From NCBI GenBank assembly GCA_039029535.1, contig JBCCFW010000216.1:1-11685 (forward strand): 11,685 nt of DNA. Direction: 5' to 3'. Shown here piece by piece: positions 1 to 6,849 of this stretch. The notes under the pieces were generated by a model that saw only the letters and a program-made list of their open reading frames with translations, made no database searches and was not told the origin of the DNA. The stretch comes from JBCCFW01 sp039029535 (GTDB lineage Bacteria > Acidobacteriota > JBCCFW01). The translations under genes and the position numbers were made by a program. Position 1 is the stretch's first letter; every line of letters begins with the position of its first letter.

Positions 1-756
1 CTCCGCGGCCGTCTTCGCTCGAGACCAGAAACGGAACTCCCCGACCAGGCCCTTGTGGTCCTCGTACTGTGAGAGCACGCCGATCGCCGCCTGCTTTTCC
101 GCGCCCCAGAACCAGCCCTCCTGGCCGCTCGGAAAGGCGGGCCAGCCATCCCAGAACGTGCGCATGTCGGTTCGTGCGTCGCTGGTCTCCACGTCGACGA
201 GGGCCCCGTCGATCCACAGCTCGAGGTCGGCCTGATCGACTCCCGACCAGCGTCGCACGCAGGCGACGAGGTGCCAGGCGCCGTCGAGCAGCGAGGGCGT
301 CGTCGCGGCCGGCCACGCTCCCACTGACCAGTGCCCGCCCGGACCCGCGAGCTGACCGTCACCGAAGAGCCAGCGCAGTCGCCCCCCTCCGTACCACTGG
401 AGACTGAACGTCCCGTTCTCGAAGCCGCTGCCGTTGTCGTGGCCGTCGAGCAGGAAGTTCCCCTCGTACCACCAACTTCCTGAGCTGTAGGGCTCGACGT
501 CGGCATTCGACCAGTTCACGCGCTGCTCGAGACCACCGGCACCGCACGGCCCGACGGGGAAGCTCGCGTCAGGCTTGATCCAGACCTCGAAGGTGAGCTC
601 GCCGTCACCGAAGCCGGGAGGCAGCTCGAGCTGATGTCCGTACTCGTGCAGGTCCGGCTCGTTCTGAACGAACAGGAGGGAGCCGCCCAGCAGGCTCGTG
701 GGCCAGCTCACGAGGAGCAGCGCGAACAGTGCGAGTGCATGCGATTGCCAAGTCAT
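1..756 (-). CDS. Secreted LamG/concanavalin-A-like lectin domain protein (3' end missing)
   Basis: I translated this frame directly: it is open from an ATG at 756 to the window edge, giving 252 residues with no stop, so the C-terminus lies outside. Residues 1-25 (MTWQSHALALFALLLVSW...) form a signal-peptide-like stretch, so the product is probably exported. The rest reads as a LamG/LamG_3 jelly-roll domain. An early strand has ELTFEVWIKPD (about 52-62). A central strand has LLDGAWHLVACVRRW with W161, followed by LELWIDGALVDVE. A late FRFWSRAKTAAE strand near 240 matches the usual '(L)R(I)W.RALSAEE' ending. Such domains bind carbohydrate or protein ligands outside the cell; no ligand can be named here. 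No strong ribosome binding site precedes the ATG. It diverges from the Spondin/CHRD gene across 390 bases. A downstream catalytic or repeat region beyond the edge cannot be excluded. Fold assignment is fairly sure, function is not. Confidence 0.82.
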   Translation of the reverse strand, partial: MTWQSHALALFALLLVSWPTSLLGGSLLFVQNEPDLHEYGHQLELPPGFGDGELTFEVWIKPDASFPVGPCGAGGLEQRVNWSNADVEPYSSGSWWYEGNFLLDGHDNGSGFENGTFSLQWYGGGRLRWLFGDGQLAGPGGHWSVGAWPAATTPSLLDGAWHLVACVRRWSGVDQADLELWIDGALVDVETSDARTDMRTFWDGWPAFPSGQEGWFWGAEKQAAIGVLSQYEDHKGLVGEFRFWSRAKTAAE

Positions 757-922
757 CTCGAGCCGACGATGACACGCGGCCTCGGGTCCGTCGAGACCAC
801 CCCCGGACGCGACGGCGATCACGCTCTGCTCTACATCCTCGCTCACTCAGGTTGGTTCGATGCGGCCTCTCGTGGTCGACGCAGACCGCTCCAGACGGGC
901 TACCGCGTCCGCAAGCTCGGTC

Positions 923-939
923 GTTGAACTCGCTTCAAC
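923..939. promoter_or_regulatory. Perfect inverted repeat, possible operator
   Basis: GTTGAA and TTCAAC form perfect 6-base arms around the 5-base spacer CTCGC. The element sits roughly mid-way in a divergent intergenic region and in an AT-richer patch of otherwise GC-rich DNA. This is the usual place and shape for a dimeric regulator site. No regulator gene is nearby and a repeat of this length could occur by chance, so the role is inference. Confidence 0.25.
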
Positions 940-1133
940 ACACCCATCTGCAATCGGCAACTGTCTTCGTGAACCCGTGCTGCTTCGAACGGGACACAGG
1001 GACAGAGCAGCCGAGTCGCGGCCCGCTCCGCACCCCTCCAACCTCGACGGGTCGCGCTGGTTCACCCACTTCCCGACCAGCGCGAGCCGTTCGAGCTCAC
1101 TCAGCACAGACCTGCCAGGCCGTCCCCCCGGCC

Positions 1134-1139
1134 GAGGAG
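1134..1139 (+). promoter_or_regulatory. Ribosome binding site GAGGAG for the Spondin/CHRD gene
   Basis: GAGGAG ends seven bases before the GTG at 1147. It is one of the clearest Shine-Dalgarno sequences in the window and supports the non-ATG start. Confidence 0.7.
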
Positions 1140-1146
1140 AAAGACC

Positions 1147-2358
1147 GTGAAGACCGCCACGCTCCATGTCGCACTCGCAGTCGTGATCAGCATCGTCGCA
1201 ACAGTCCCCACCCATGCGAACAGCAGCGGAGACCTCCGCGTGGTCGTGAACCTGGAGAACCTCGCACCCGACCAGGGAACCTTGCAGACACCCTTCTGGG
1301 TCGGCTTCCACGAGGGCGAGTTCGACACCTACAACGGCTCCACGCCGGCAAGCTCGCGACCGCGTCCCGGTTCGCTCGCGATGGAGAGCATCTGCGAGGA
1401 CGGCAGCACGGCAGCGATCTCCGATGACTTCGCCGCGCTCTCTTTCGGCATCGACGCCACGGTGCCGGGCCCGAACGGCCCCATCGCCCCCGGAGAGACG
1501 GCGGTGGGCGCCTTCCTGCTCGATCCCTTCGACGCCGACACGCGCTACTTCAGCTACGCGTCGATGGTGCTCCCGAGCAACGACTTCTGCGTCTCGAACG
1601 GCAACCCGCAAGCGCACCCGATCTTCGACGACTCGGGCAACTTCGTGGCCGGCAACTTCTTCATCACGGGTGACGAGGTGCTGGATGCCGGGACCGAGGT
1701 GAATGACGAGCTTCCCGAGAACACCGCCTTCTTCGGTCAGATGGCGCCGAACACCGGAGTCGACGAAGGCGGGCTGATCGGCGATGTCGGCGACCTCCCG
1801 GACTTCGCTGGCTTCCTGCCGCCGGACGCCCGGCTCGATCCTCCGACCATCCTCGGGACGCCTCGTTTCTCGATGGGTGACTTCACGGACCGCGGGTACC
1901 CGATCATGAAGGTCAGCTTCGCTGCCGCCCCCGCGATCCGGGACGACCTCGACTTCGTCTCCTTCCTCAAGGGCAGCGAGCAGGTCCCGCGCGTCGAGAC
2001 GCGAGCCATCGGCTTCGCCCACGCCGAGCTGAGAGGCGACGGCACGACGCTGTCGCTCGACGGTCGCTTCTTCTTCCTGCGCAACGTCACGATGGCCCAC
2101 CTCCACCTGGGCCCTGCCGGTGAGAACGGCCCCGTGGTGGTGAACCTGCTCGACGAGTCGGTCGGCTCGCTCCGCGGCAACCGCTTCCGACGCATCTTGA
2201 GCAGCGCCATCCAGACGGGCGACCTGACGGGACCGCTTCAGGGTCAGCCGCTCGACGCCCTGATGCAGGAGATCCTCGACGGCAACGTCTACATCAACAT
2301 CCACACGAGAGCGAACCCCTCGGGCGAGCTCCGCGGACAGCTCAGGCTCCACCCCTGA
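1147..2358 (+). CDS. Secreted Spondin-N + CHRD domain protein
   Basis: The 403-residue product starts at GTG, well supported by GAGGAG (1134-1139) eight bases upstream. Residues 1-24 form a signal peptide (basic KT, hydrophobic VALAVVISIVATV, likely cleavage after THA). Residues ~31-220 match the Spondin_N family: RVVVNLENLAPDQG, PFWVGFHEGEFDTYN, LAMESICEDGS and an acidic, glycine-rich middle. Residues ~272-401 match the CHRD (chordin) domain, with FLKGSEQVPRVETRA, the conserved AHLHLGPAGENGPVVV (HxH at 318-320) and the closing VYINIHTRANPSGELRGQL. Both domains are extracellular beta-structures. In bacteria they are usually found in secreted or periplasmic proteins without known enzymatic activity, and a binding or adhesive role is the likeliest guess. 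The gene converges on the hydrolase-like gene, with a large hairpin between the stops. Domain calls are confident; the biological role is unknown. Confidence 0.9.
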   Translation: MKTATLHVALAVVISIVATVPTHANSSGDLRVVVNLENLAPDQGTLQTPFWVGFHEGEFDTYNGSTPASSRPRPGSLAMESICEDGSTAAISDDFAALSFGIDATVPGPNGPIAPGETAVGAFLLDPFDADTRYFSYASMVLPSNDFCVSNGNPQAHPIFDDSGNFVAGNFFITGDEVLDAGTEVNDELPENTAFFGQMAPNTGVDEGGLIGDVGDLPDFAGFLPPDARLDPPTILGTPRFSMGDFTDRGYPIMKVSFAAAPAIRDDLDFVSFLKGSEQVPRVETRAIGFAHAELRGDGTTLSLDGRFFFLRNVTMAHLHLGPAGENGPVVVNLLDESVGSLRGNRFRRILSSAIQTGDLTGPLQGQPLDALMQEILDGNVYINIHTRANPSGELRGQLRLHP

Positions 2359-2385
2359 GGCTCGGCTGACATCGTCGATGCTCGA

Positions 2386-2435
2386 ACGAACGGCATCCGT
2401 GGTCGCTCCCTCCAGCGGCTCCGGATGCCGTTCGT
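2386..2435. terminator. Large hairpin between convergent genes, likely bidirectional terminator
   Basis: ACGAACGGCATCCG (2386-2399) and CGGATGCCGTTCGT (2422-2435) are perfect 14-base reverse complements around a 22-base loop. The loop itself can form a small second stem (CGCT 2404-2407 with AGCG 2414-2417). The element lies between the plus-strand stop at 2358 and the minus-strand stop at 2460. There is no T-tract on either side, so it is not a classical intrinsic terminator. Symmetric position and arm length make transcript termination or 3'-end protection for both genes the best reading. Confidence 0.6.
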
Positions 2436-2459
2436 CGATCGCCGAGCGTCAGGCAGCCT

Positions 2460-4823
2460 TCACGGACAGGCCGGCAAGTCCAACGCCCGCAGGCCGGTGC
2501 GCGCCGGCGAGCCCGGGAGCAGCGGTCCGTCGCCGCAGGGGTTGTTGCCCTGCACGAGGTAGTACTCACTACGGACCGGCTCGCCGAAGACCCAGCTCGC
2601 CCCGTCGTCGCCCAGCGTCACGCAGGCACGATCGAAGCCACGGTCCGCCAGCAGCTCGCTCAAGTCGCCGCGGATGAGCGCGTGACGGGCGTCTGCGCTC
2701 CAGCCGGAATCGGGAGCGACCCAGCTCAACGCGTAGCCCATCGGATCGATGGCCACCCGCAGGCCACTCGCGCTGCTCGGCACGAGGTTGTCCGGATCGA
2801 GAGGTGCGCAGTCGTCGACGTCGGCGATGCCGTCACCGTCGGCGTCGATCCCACAGGTGTTGCCCGGATCGAGCGGACAGGGATCGCAGTCGTCGCCGAG
2901 GCCGTCGGAGTCGGCGTCCTCTTGCATGGGGTTGACATCGTCGGGGCAGTTGTCGTCGATGTCGACGATGCCGTCACCGTCACCGTCGAAGGTGCAGGTG
3001 TTCATGGGATCGAGCGGGCAGACGTCACAGGCATCACCCTGCCCGTCCGCGTCGAGATCCACCTGGAGCGGGTTCGCGTCGTCAGGACAGTTGTCGAAGT
3101 TGGCGCAGAAGCCGTCACCGTCCGCGTCATCCTGATCGTCGAAGGGACAGACGTCGCAGGCGTCACCGGTCCCGTCGCCGTCGAGGTCACCCTGCGTTCG
3201 GTTCGACGAGTCGGGGCAGTTGTCCACCTCGCCGCAGATCGTGTCGCCGTCGACGTCGTTCTCGGGATCGAGCGGGCAGGCATCGCAAGCATCGCCCAGG
3301 GCGTCGGCGTCCCCGTCCGCCTGGTCGGCGTTGGCCGTGTCGGGACAGTTGTCGACGTCACCACAGGCACCGTCCGCGTCGGCATCGTCGACGGGGTCGC
3401 GTGGACAGGGATCGCAACCATCGCCCGCGCCGTCCTCGTCCTCGTCGAGCTGGTCGGGGTTGGGCGTGTCGATGCAGTTGTCGATGGCATCGACCACGCC
3501 GTCGACGTCGGTGTCGGTGACCGTCCGTAGCCAGAACGCCGCCTCGGCACCGAAGCCACCGGGTGGGCTGAAGACGGCGTCCCCGGAGAGCGCGAGCGCC
3601 GACTGAGTGATCCGCGTGCCGGTGACCGGGTCGATCCAGTCGAGCTCGTACTCGCCGTCGAGCAGCCCGCGGATGCCCATGTCGCCCGAACCGCTGTGGC
3701 GGTAGCCGATGTAGCTCACCGGCGGGTTGGCCAGGACGAAGTTCGTGCTCGCCAGGCCGAGATCGTCATTCGGTTCCATGGTGTCGAAGTCGGTCGACTC
3801 GAAGAACTGCTGCTGGATCCGGCAGTACTGGAGGTCGGCGTCGAGCTGGGCCGAGGTGCGATTGCCACGACCGACGAACATCCACAGGACCATGACGCCC
3901 TGGGTGCCCGACATGGCCGCCGTCCAGTTCGTCCAGCGCATGACGTAGCCGCTGCCGTGCGGACCGCCGGGGCGCATGTGGTCGTCGCGGTCCTCCGAGA
4001 AGATCTCGGAGAGGTTCAAGCCGTAGCCGTGCTCCGTCGAACGGGCGCGCATGTCGAGGAGGAGGTCGTGCAGGCCGTCGGGCTCGTTGTTGTCGAGGTG
4101 ATCGCGGCGGATCTCGATGGCCCACGAGTTGATGCTGTCGGAGTCCTGCGAGACGAACTCGTCGAAGCCGTAGGGCCAGCCCCAGTTCCAGTGATGGTCG
4201 TAGAGGACGTGCTGATGATCGTCGGCGGCCGCGATGATGTCGCCGACGGCGTCGATGCGCTCGACCGACATCCGGCCGGTCGACTCCTCGCAGACCGCCC
4301 ACATGACGTTCCGGTGATGCTCGAACGCGTCGACGATGCCGGGGAAGGTCGCCAGCTCGAGGTCACTGGCATCGCCGTCCATGTCCATCGAGAAGTCGAA
4401 GTCGTCGTCGTAGAGACACATGAAGGCGATGATGTTCGCGGCCTCCATGCGGTCGAGCCAGCCGTTCCACTGATCGAGAATCGCCGGCTCGAGGGCCATG
4501 CTGCTCGGCAACCCGTTCACGAAGGGGTTCATGTTCCCCGGGTGAATGAGCGTCGTGTACAGCGTGTTGCCACCGTGCGTGATCAGGCGATCGATGATGT
4601 CGTCCTGATCGCCCCCCGTCCGGGTGCCGTCCGGGTTGCGGGTGCCGTGATGGAAGAAGGTCTCGGGATCACCCGGCCCCACGAGCAGGATGGGACCGCC
4701 CAGGTGGTACGCAAGCACCTGGTCGTTGTCCGGGTGGATGACGACCTGCCCGGGCAGGGGCTCGGCGACCGTGCTGGCGGCGAGAAGGAAGGCGAGGGCG
4801 GTCGCGATGATGGAACGCGTCAT
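2460..4823 (-). CDS. Secreted glycoside-hydrolase-like protein with thrombospondin type 3 repeats
   Basis: The 787-residue product begins with a signal peptide (MTRSIIATALAFLLAASTVA). Residues ~25-345 resemble a TIM-barrel of the DUF4038/GH140-like kind: an ILLVGPGDPETFFHH start, a DIIDRLITHGGNTLYTTLIHPG strand, NVMWAVCEES (Glu179/180 in the place of a clan-A acid/base) and GLNLSEIF with Glu273 as a possible second catalytic acid. Residues ~355-432 look like the beta-sandwich that often follows such barrels (LDGEYELDWIDPVTGTRI ... FSPPGG). Residues ~437-674 hold about six Ca2+-binding thrombospondin type 3 units (DxDxDG, DNC and CDxCP motifs). Residues ~687-787 form a C-terminal fn3-like module ending YYLVQGNNPCGDG. 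The product is probably exported and Ca2+-stabilised, and may act on a polysaccharide; substrate and activity are not shown. A near-consensus promoter lies upstream and no Shine-Dalgarno is visible before the ATG. Domain order is confident, enzyme class tentative. Confidence 0.85.
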   Translation of the reverse strand: MTRSIIATALAFLLAASTVAEPLPGQVVIHPDNDQVLAYHLGGPILLVGPGDPETFFHHGTRNPDGTRTGGDQDDIIDRLITHGGNTLYTTLIHPGNMNPFVNGLPSSMALEPAILDQWNGWLDRMEAANIIAFMCLYDDDFDFSMDMDGDASDLELATFPGIVDAFEHHRNVMWAVCEESTGRMSVERIDAVGDIIAAADDHQHVLYDHHWNWGWPYGFDEFVSQDSDSINSWAIEIRRDHLDNNEPDGLHDLLLDMRARSTEHGYGLNLSEIFSEDRDDHMRPGGPHGSGYVMRWTNWTAAMSGTQGVMVLWMFVGRGNRTSAQLDADLQYCRIQQQFFESTDFDTMEPNDDLGLASTNFVLANPPVSYIGYRHSGSGDMGIRGLLDGEYELDWIDPVTGTRITQSALALSGDAVFSPPGGFGAEAAFWLRTVTDTDVDGVVDAIDNCIDTPNPDQLDEDEDGAGDGCDPCPRDPVDDADADGACGDVDNCPDTANADQADGDADALGDACDACPLDPENDVDGDTICGEVDNCPDSSNRTQGDLDGDGTGDACDVCPFDDQDDADGDGFCANFDNCPDDANPLQVDLDADGQGDACDVCPLDPMNTCTFDGDGDGIVDIDDNCPDDVNPMQEDADSDGLGDDCDPCPLDPGNTCGIDADGDGIADVDDCAPLDPDNLVPSSASGLRVAIDPMGYALSWVAPDSGWSADARHALIRGDLSELLADRGFDRACVTLGDDGASWVFGEPVRSEYYLVQGNNPCGDGPLLPGSPARTGLRALDLPACP
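2802..3509 (-). repeat. Coding tandem repeats: thrombospondin type 3 array
   Basis: Residues ~439-674 of the hydrolase-like protein repeat every 42-47 residues (about 126-141 bases). Each unit has an Asp-rich loop leading to DNC, then NPxQ, a second Asp-rich loop and GDxCDxCP. The DNC motifs fall near residues 448, 491, 535, 577 and 623, with a degenerate DDC near 670. The same DNA shows recurring GTCGTC/GTCGGC-rich stretches on the plus strand. In known proteins such repeats wrap around many calcium ions and act as a stiff spacer. The array could vary in copy number by recombination. Confidence 0.85.
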
Positions 4824-4901
4824 CGGCGGGGCTCGGCGAATCGGTGGAGCGGAAGAGCGCCCCCCTCGAGCCTGAATCGAAGGCTGAAGCAGGATATTCA
4901 G

Positions 4902-4930
4902 AAAATAGAACCCACCTCATGGGGTGTCAA
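4902..4930 (-). promoter_or_regulatory. Sigma-70-type promoter for the hydrolase-like gene
   Basis: On the minus strand, a perfect -35 TTGACA (complement of 4925-4930) is followed by exactly 17 bases and then TATTTT (complement of 4902-4907, 4 of 6 matches to TATAAT). This is the most consensus-like promoter in the window and lies in its AT-richest gap. Transcription would begin near 4895 and leave a leader of about 70 bases before the ATG at 4823. That leader carries a small hairpin (AGCCT 4869-4873 with AGGCT 4881-4885) and no clear Shine-Dalgarno close to the ATG. Confidence 0.6.
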
Positions 4931-4971
4931 CCGGGGTGGCCTTTCGAACCGACCCGATTTGCCCCGCCTCG

Positions 4972-6810
4972 TCAGGGCCGCGTGGCCAGCGCCTCCTCCT
5001 CCGACCAGGTGTAGCGCGAGAGCAGCGCCTGCAGCCGGGCCGCCATGCTGGCCAGCTCCTGAGCCGCCTGCAGGGTCTCCGTGGAGCCGTGGTTCGTGCT
5101 CTCGGCCACGCCGGCCACGTCGGTCATGCTCCGCGCGATCTCGCTGCTCCCCTCGGCCGCTCGCGTCACGCTCCGATCGATCTCGCGGGACGCCGCCGTC
5201 TGCTTCGTCACGGCCTTGGTGATGCCCACCTGGATGTCGTGGATGCGCGTGATGATGCTGCCGATGTCGTCGATCGCGCGGATGGCCTCGGCGGTGTCCG
5301 ACTGGATGACCTCGATCTTGCGACCGATCTCGTCGGTGGCGTCGCTGGTCTGCTTGGCGAGCTCCTTGACCTCGGTGGCGACCACGGCGAAGCCCTTGCC
5401 CGCCTCGCCGGCACGGGCCGCCTCGATGGTCGCGTTCAAGGCCAGGAGGTTCGTCTGCTCCGCGATGGAGGTGATGAGGCTGACGACCTTGCCGATGTCC
5501 ACGCTGCTTTGACCCAGACGCGCCACGGTCGCGTTGGTCTGCCGCGCCACGTCGACGGCGCCGCTGGCCACGGCGGTGGCCTGCTTCGTGCCCGACTCGA
5601 CCGACTGGATGCTCTCCCCCATCTCGCGCGCGGCCGACGCCGCGGTCTGGATGCAGCGATCGACGTCGCCTGCAGCCTCCGACACGGCCGCGACGCGATT
5701 GGCGGTGAGCTCCGCGTTGCGTCCCATCTCCTGGCTGACCGAGGTCAGCTCCTCGGACGCCACCGCCAACCCCTGAGCGTTGCCACCGATGTCGCCGAGG
5801 CTGTCGCGCATGCGGCCCAGGCAATGACCAAGCTGCTCGCTCACCTGACCGAGGGCCCCCGTGCCCTGCACTTCGAGACGCCGCGTGAGATCGCCCTCGG
5901 CCGCCGATCGCACGACGCTCAGCATGGCCTCCGAGCGCGCTCGGAGGGCTTGACGCAGGAGCACGGCACCCAACAACGAGAGCACCATGAAGACGCCGAC
6001 GACGAGCGACAGCCAGGACGCACGCGCGAGCAATGCCCGGTTCTCCGCCATCGCCGCGTGGATGGGGAGGTCGACCTCGAGCACGCCCCGGACGTCGCCG
6101 AGCTGCCAGTCGGTGCGAGGGCTGTCCGGGTGGGTGTTGTGACAGCGCACGCAGGTGTCCACCTGCATGCGGTCGGCGATGGCGACCCGGATGCGCTCGG
6201 CGCCGGGCGTGAGGTCCTCGTGGATGAAGGTGTCGGACGGCTCCCGCTCCACCGCTGCCAGCGCGTCCCGCCCGAAGACGTCGAGCCGTCGGTCCCGACG
6301 GTTGGGGAACGGATGAGCGCTGTAGAGCCGAATGCGTGCGCCGTTCTCCTCGACCGAGAACGCATCGCTGAGGTCGTGGACCATCGTCGCCGGGAGAGGG
6401 ATGGTCCCACCCCGATCGCGGTGCTCGAAGTGGATGGCGAGCCCGGACTCCCGCGCCTCACGAACGACGTGGTCCGTGTAGTAAGCACGCAGTGTCTTGA
6501 ATTGATGGATCGTGTCTTCCGCCTTGGCGACGGCGGAGCTCACCGTCGTGCGACGCATCGACGCTCGCAGCGACAGGTTGAAGAAGACCAATGAGAGACA
6601 GGCCACGACGAGCAGGACGCTCATGACGCCCAGCGCTCGCACGAAGTGGTCTTCGATCCAGTCTCGGAGTCGTCCCACGATGCCAACGCTCCTCCTGGCT
6701 TCCGAGCCGTCCCGGGAGCCATCCGAGGCCCTTATCGGAGGTGGCTCGCGAGAACTGAAGCGCGGCGACGTCTCTCGACGCTTCCGCAGGGCGACGATGT
6801 CGGGCACCAT
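4972..6810 (-). CDS. Methyl-accepting chemotaxis protein with Tll0287-like (c-heme type) sensor domain
   Basis: This 612-residue frame encodes a transmembrane chemoreceptor. TM1 is at ~60-80. The periplasmic region (~82-258) reads as a Tll0287-like/DUF3365 domain with a CVRCH heme-attachment motif (C220, C223, H224) and an RGVLEVDLPI end strand. TM2 is at ~264-288, followed by a HAMP linker and the coiled-coil signalling domain (~340-600). The near-invariant hairpin tip is present (AEQTNLLALNATIEAARAGE at ~450-469, then GKGFAVVATEV). The tip couples to CheA/CheW. The sensor domain is known to bind c-type heme and is thought to sense redox state or gases. There is no CheR-tethering pentapeptide at the C-terminus and no che gene nearby, so it is an orphan receptor. 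The start is uncertain. The first ~44 residues look non-coding in composition, and a GTG at 6678 with AGGAGG (6691-6696) upstream would give a more typical 568-residue receptor. Confidence 0.93.
   Translation of the reverse strand: MVPDIVALRKRRETSPRFSSREPPPIRASDGSRDGSEARRSVGIVGRLRDWIEDHFVRALGVMSVLLVVACLSLVFFNLSLRASMRRTTVSSAVAKAEDTIHQFKTLRAYYTDHVVREARESGLAIHFEHRDRGGTIPLPATMVHDLSDAFSVEENGARIRLYSAHPFPNRRDRRLDVFGRDALAAVEREPSDTFIHEDLTPGAERIRVAIADRMQVDTCVRCHNTHPDSPRTDWQLGDVRGVLEVDLPIHAAMAENRALLARASWLSLVVGVFMVLSLLGAVLLRQALRARSEAMLSVVRSAAEGDLTRRLEVQGTGALGQVSEQLGHCLGRMRDSLGDIGGNAQGLAVASEELTSVSQEMGRNAELTANRVAAVSEAAGDVDRCIQTAASAAREMGESIQSVESGTKQATAVASGAVDVARQTNATVARLGQSSVDIGKVVSLITSIAEQTNLLALNATIEAARAGEAGKGFAVVATEVKELAKQTSDATDEIGRKIEVIQSDTAEAIRAIDDIGSIITRIHDIQVGITKAVTKQTAASREIDRSVTRAAEGSSEIARSMTDVAGVAESTNHGSTETLQAAQELASMAARLQALLSRYTWSEEEALATRP
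6691..6696 (-). promoter_or_regulatory. AGGAGG, possible ribosome binding site for an internal chemoreceptor start
   Basis: The complement of 6691-6696 is a full AGGAGG, 12 bases ahead of an in-frame GTG at 6678-6676. The spacing is slightly long but workable. The ATG at 6810 has only a purine run about 15 bases away. A weak promoter-like pair on the same strand (TTCAGT, complement of 6754-6759, 17 bases, GATAAG, complement of 6731-6736) would place transcription start just upstream of it. Together these favour the shorter protein, without proving it. Confidence 0.35.
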
Positions 6811-6838
6811 TCATCCGAGGGTGGACCCCTCGTGACTC

Positions 6839-6845
6839 AGGGAGG
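6839..6845 (+). promoter_or_regulatory. Ribosome binding site AGGGAGG deciding the ankyrin gene start
   Basis: AGGGAGG ends four bases before the GTG at 6850 and is the only strong Shine-Dalgarno near the beginning of the ankyrin similarity. It argues against the longer in-frame ATG at 6646, whose extra residues would run antisense through the chemoreceptor gene. A second in-frame GTG at 6832 is possible but lies before this site. Confidence 0.6.
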
Positions 6846-6849
6846 ACTC

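Larger units (their letters stand above)
757..1146. other. Divergent intergenic region between LamG and Spondin/CHRD genes
   Basis: This 390-base stretch separates two divergent genes and must hold both promoters. Short open frames cross it, but none has secretion signals, a recognisable domain or a convincing ribosome binding site. It contains one perfect inverted repeat (923-939) in a locally AT-richer patch. I found no clear -35/-10 pair with 16-18 spacing for either gene. The best plus-strand candidate, TTGAAC followed by TGCAAT, has a 19-base spacer and is weak. Confidence 0.5.

Noticed and set aside
847..2352. 501-residue open frame on the minus strand
   Set aside because: It is exactly antisense to the Spondin/CHRD gene, rich in Arg/Val/Glu, without domain or signal peptide; a product of GC-rich codon bias.
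2802..3509. Spaced repeats resembling a CRISPR array
   Set aside because: The periodicity is explained by in-frame TSP3 coding units; repeats are imperfect and there are no constant spacers or cas genes.
2682..3530. 282-residue plus-strand frame with apparent repeats of Val/Gly
   Set aside because: The repeats mirror the TSP3 coding repeats on the opposite strand; there is no ribosome binding site or known domain.
3696..5222. 508-residue plus-strand frame
   Set aside because: It runs antisense across the hydrolase-like gene and into the chemoreceptor gene, with a composition typical of shadow frames.
4924..6594. 556-residue plus-strand frame
   Set aside because: Antisense to the chemoreceptor, whose domains are unmistakable; the sequence is His/Arg/Asp-rich with no recognisable motif.
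6646..6849. Upstream extension of the ankyrin gene from an ATG at 6646
   Set aside because: It would overlap the chemoreceptor gene antisense, lacks a ribosome binding site and adds no ankyrin-like sequence; AGGGAGG supports GTG at 6850.
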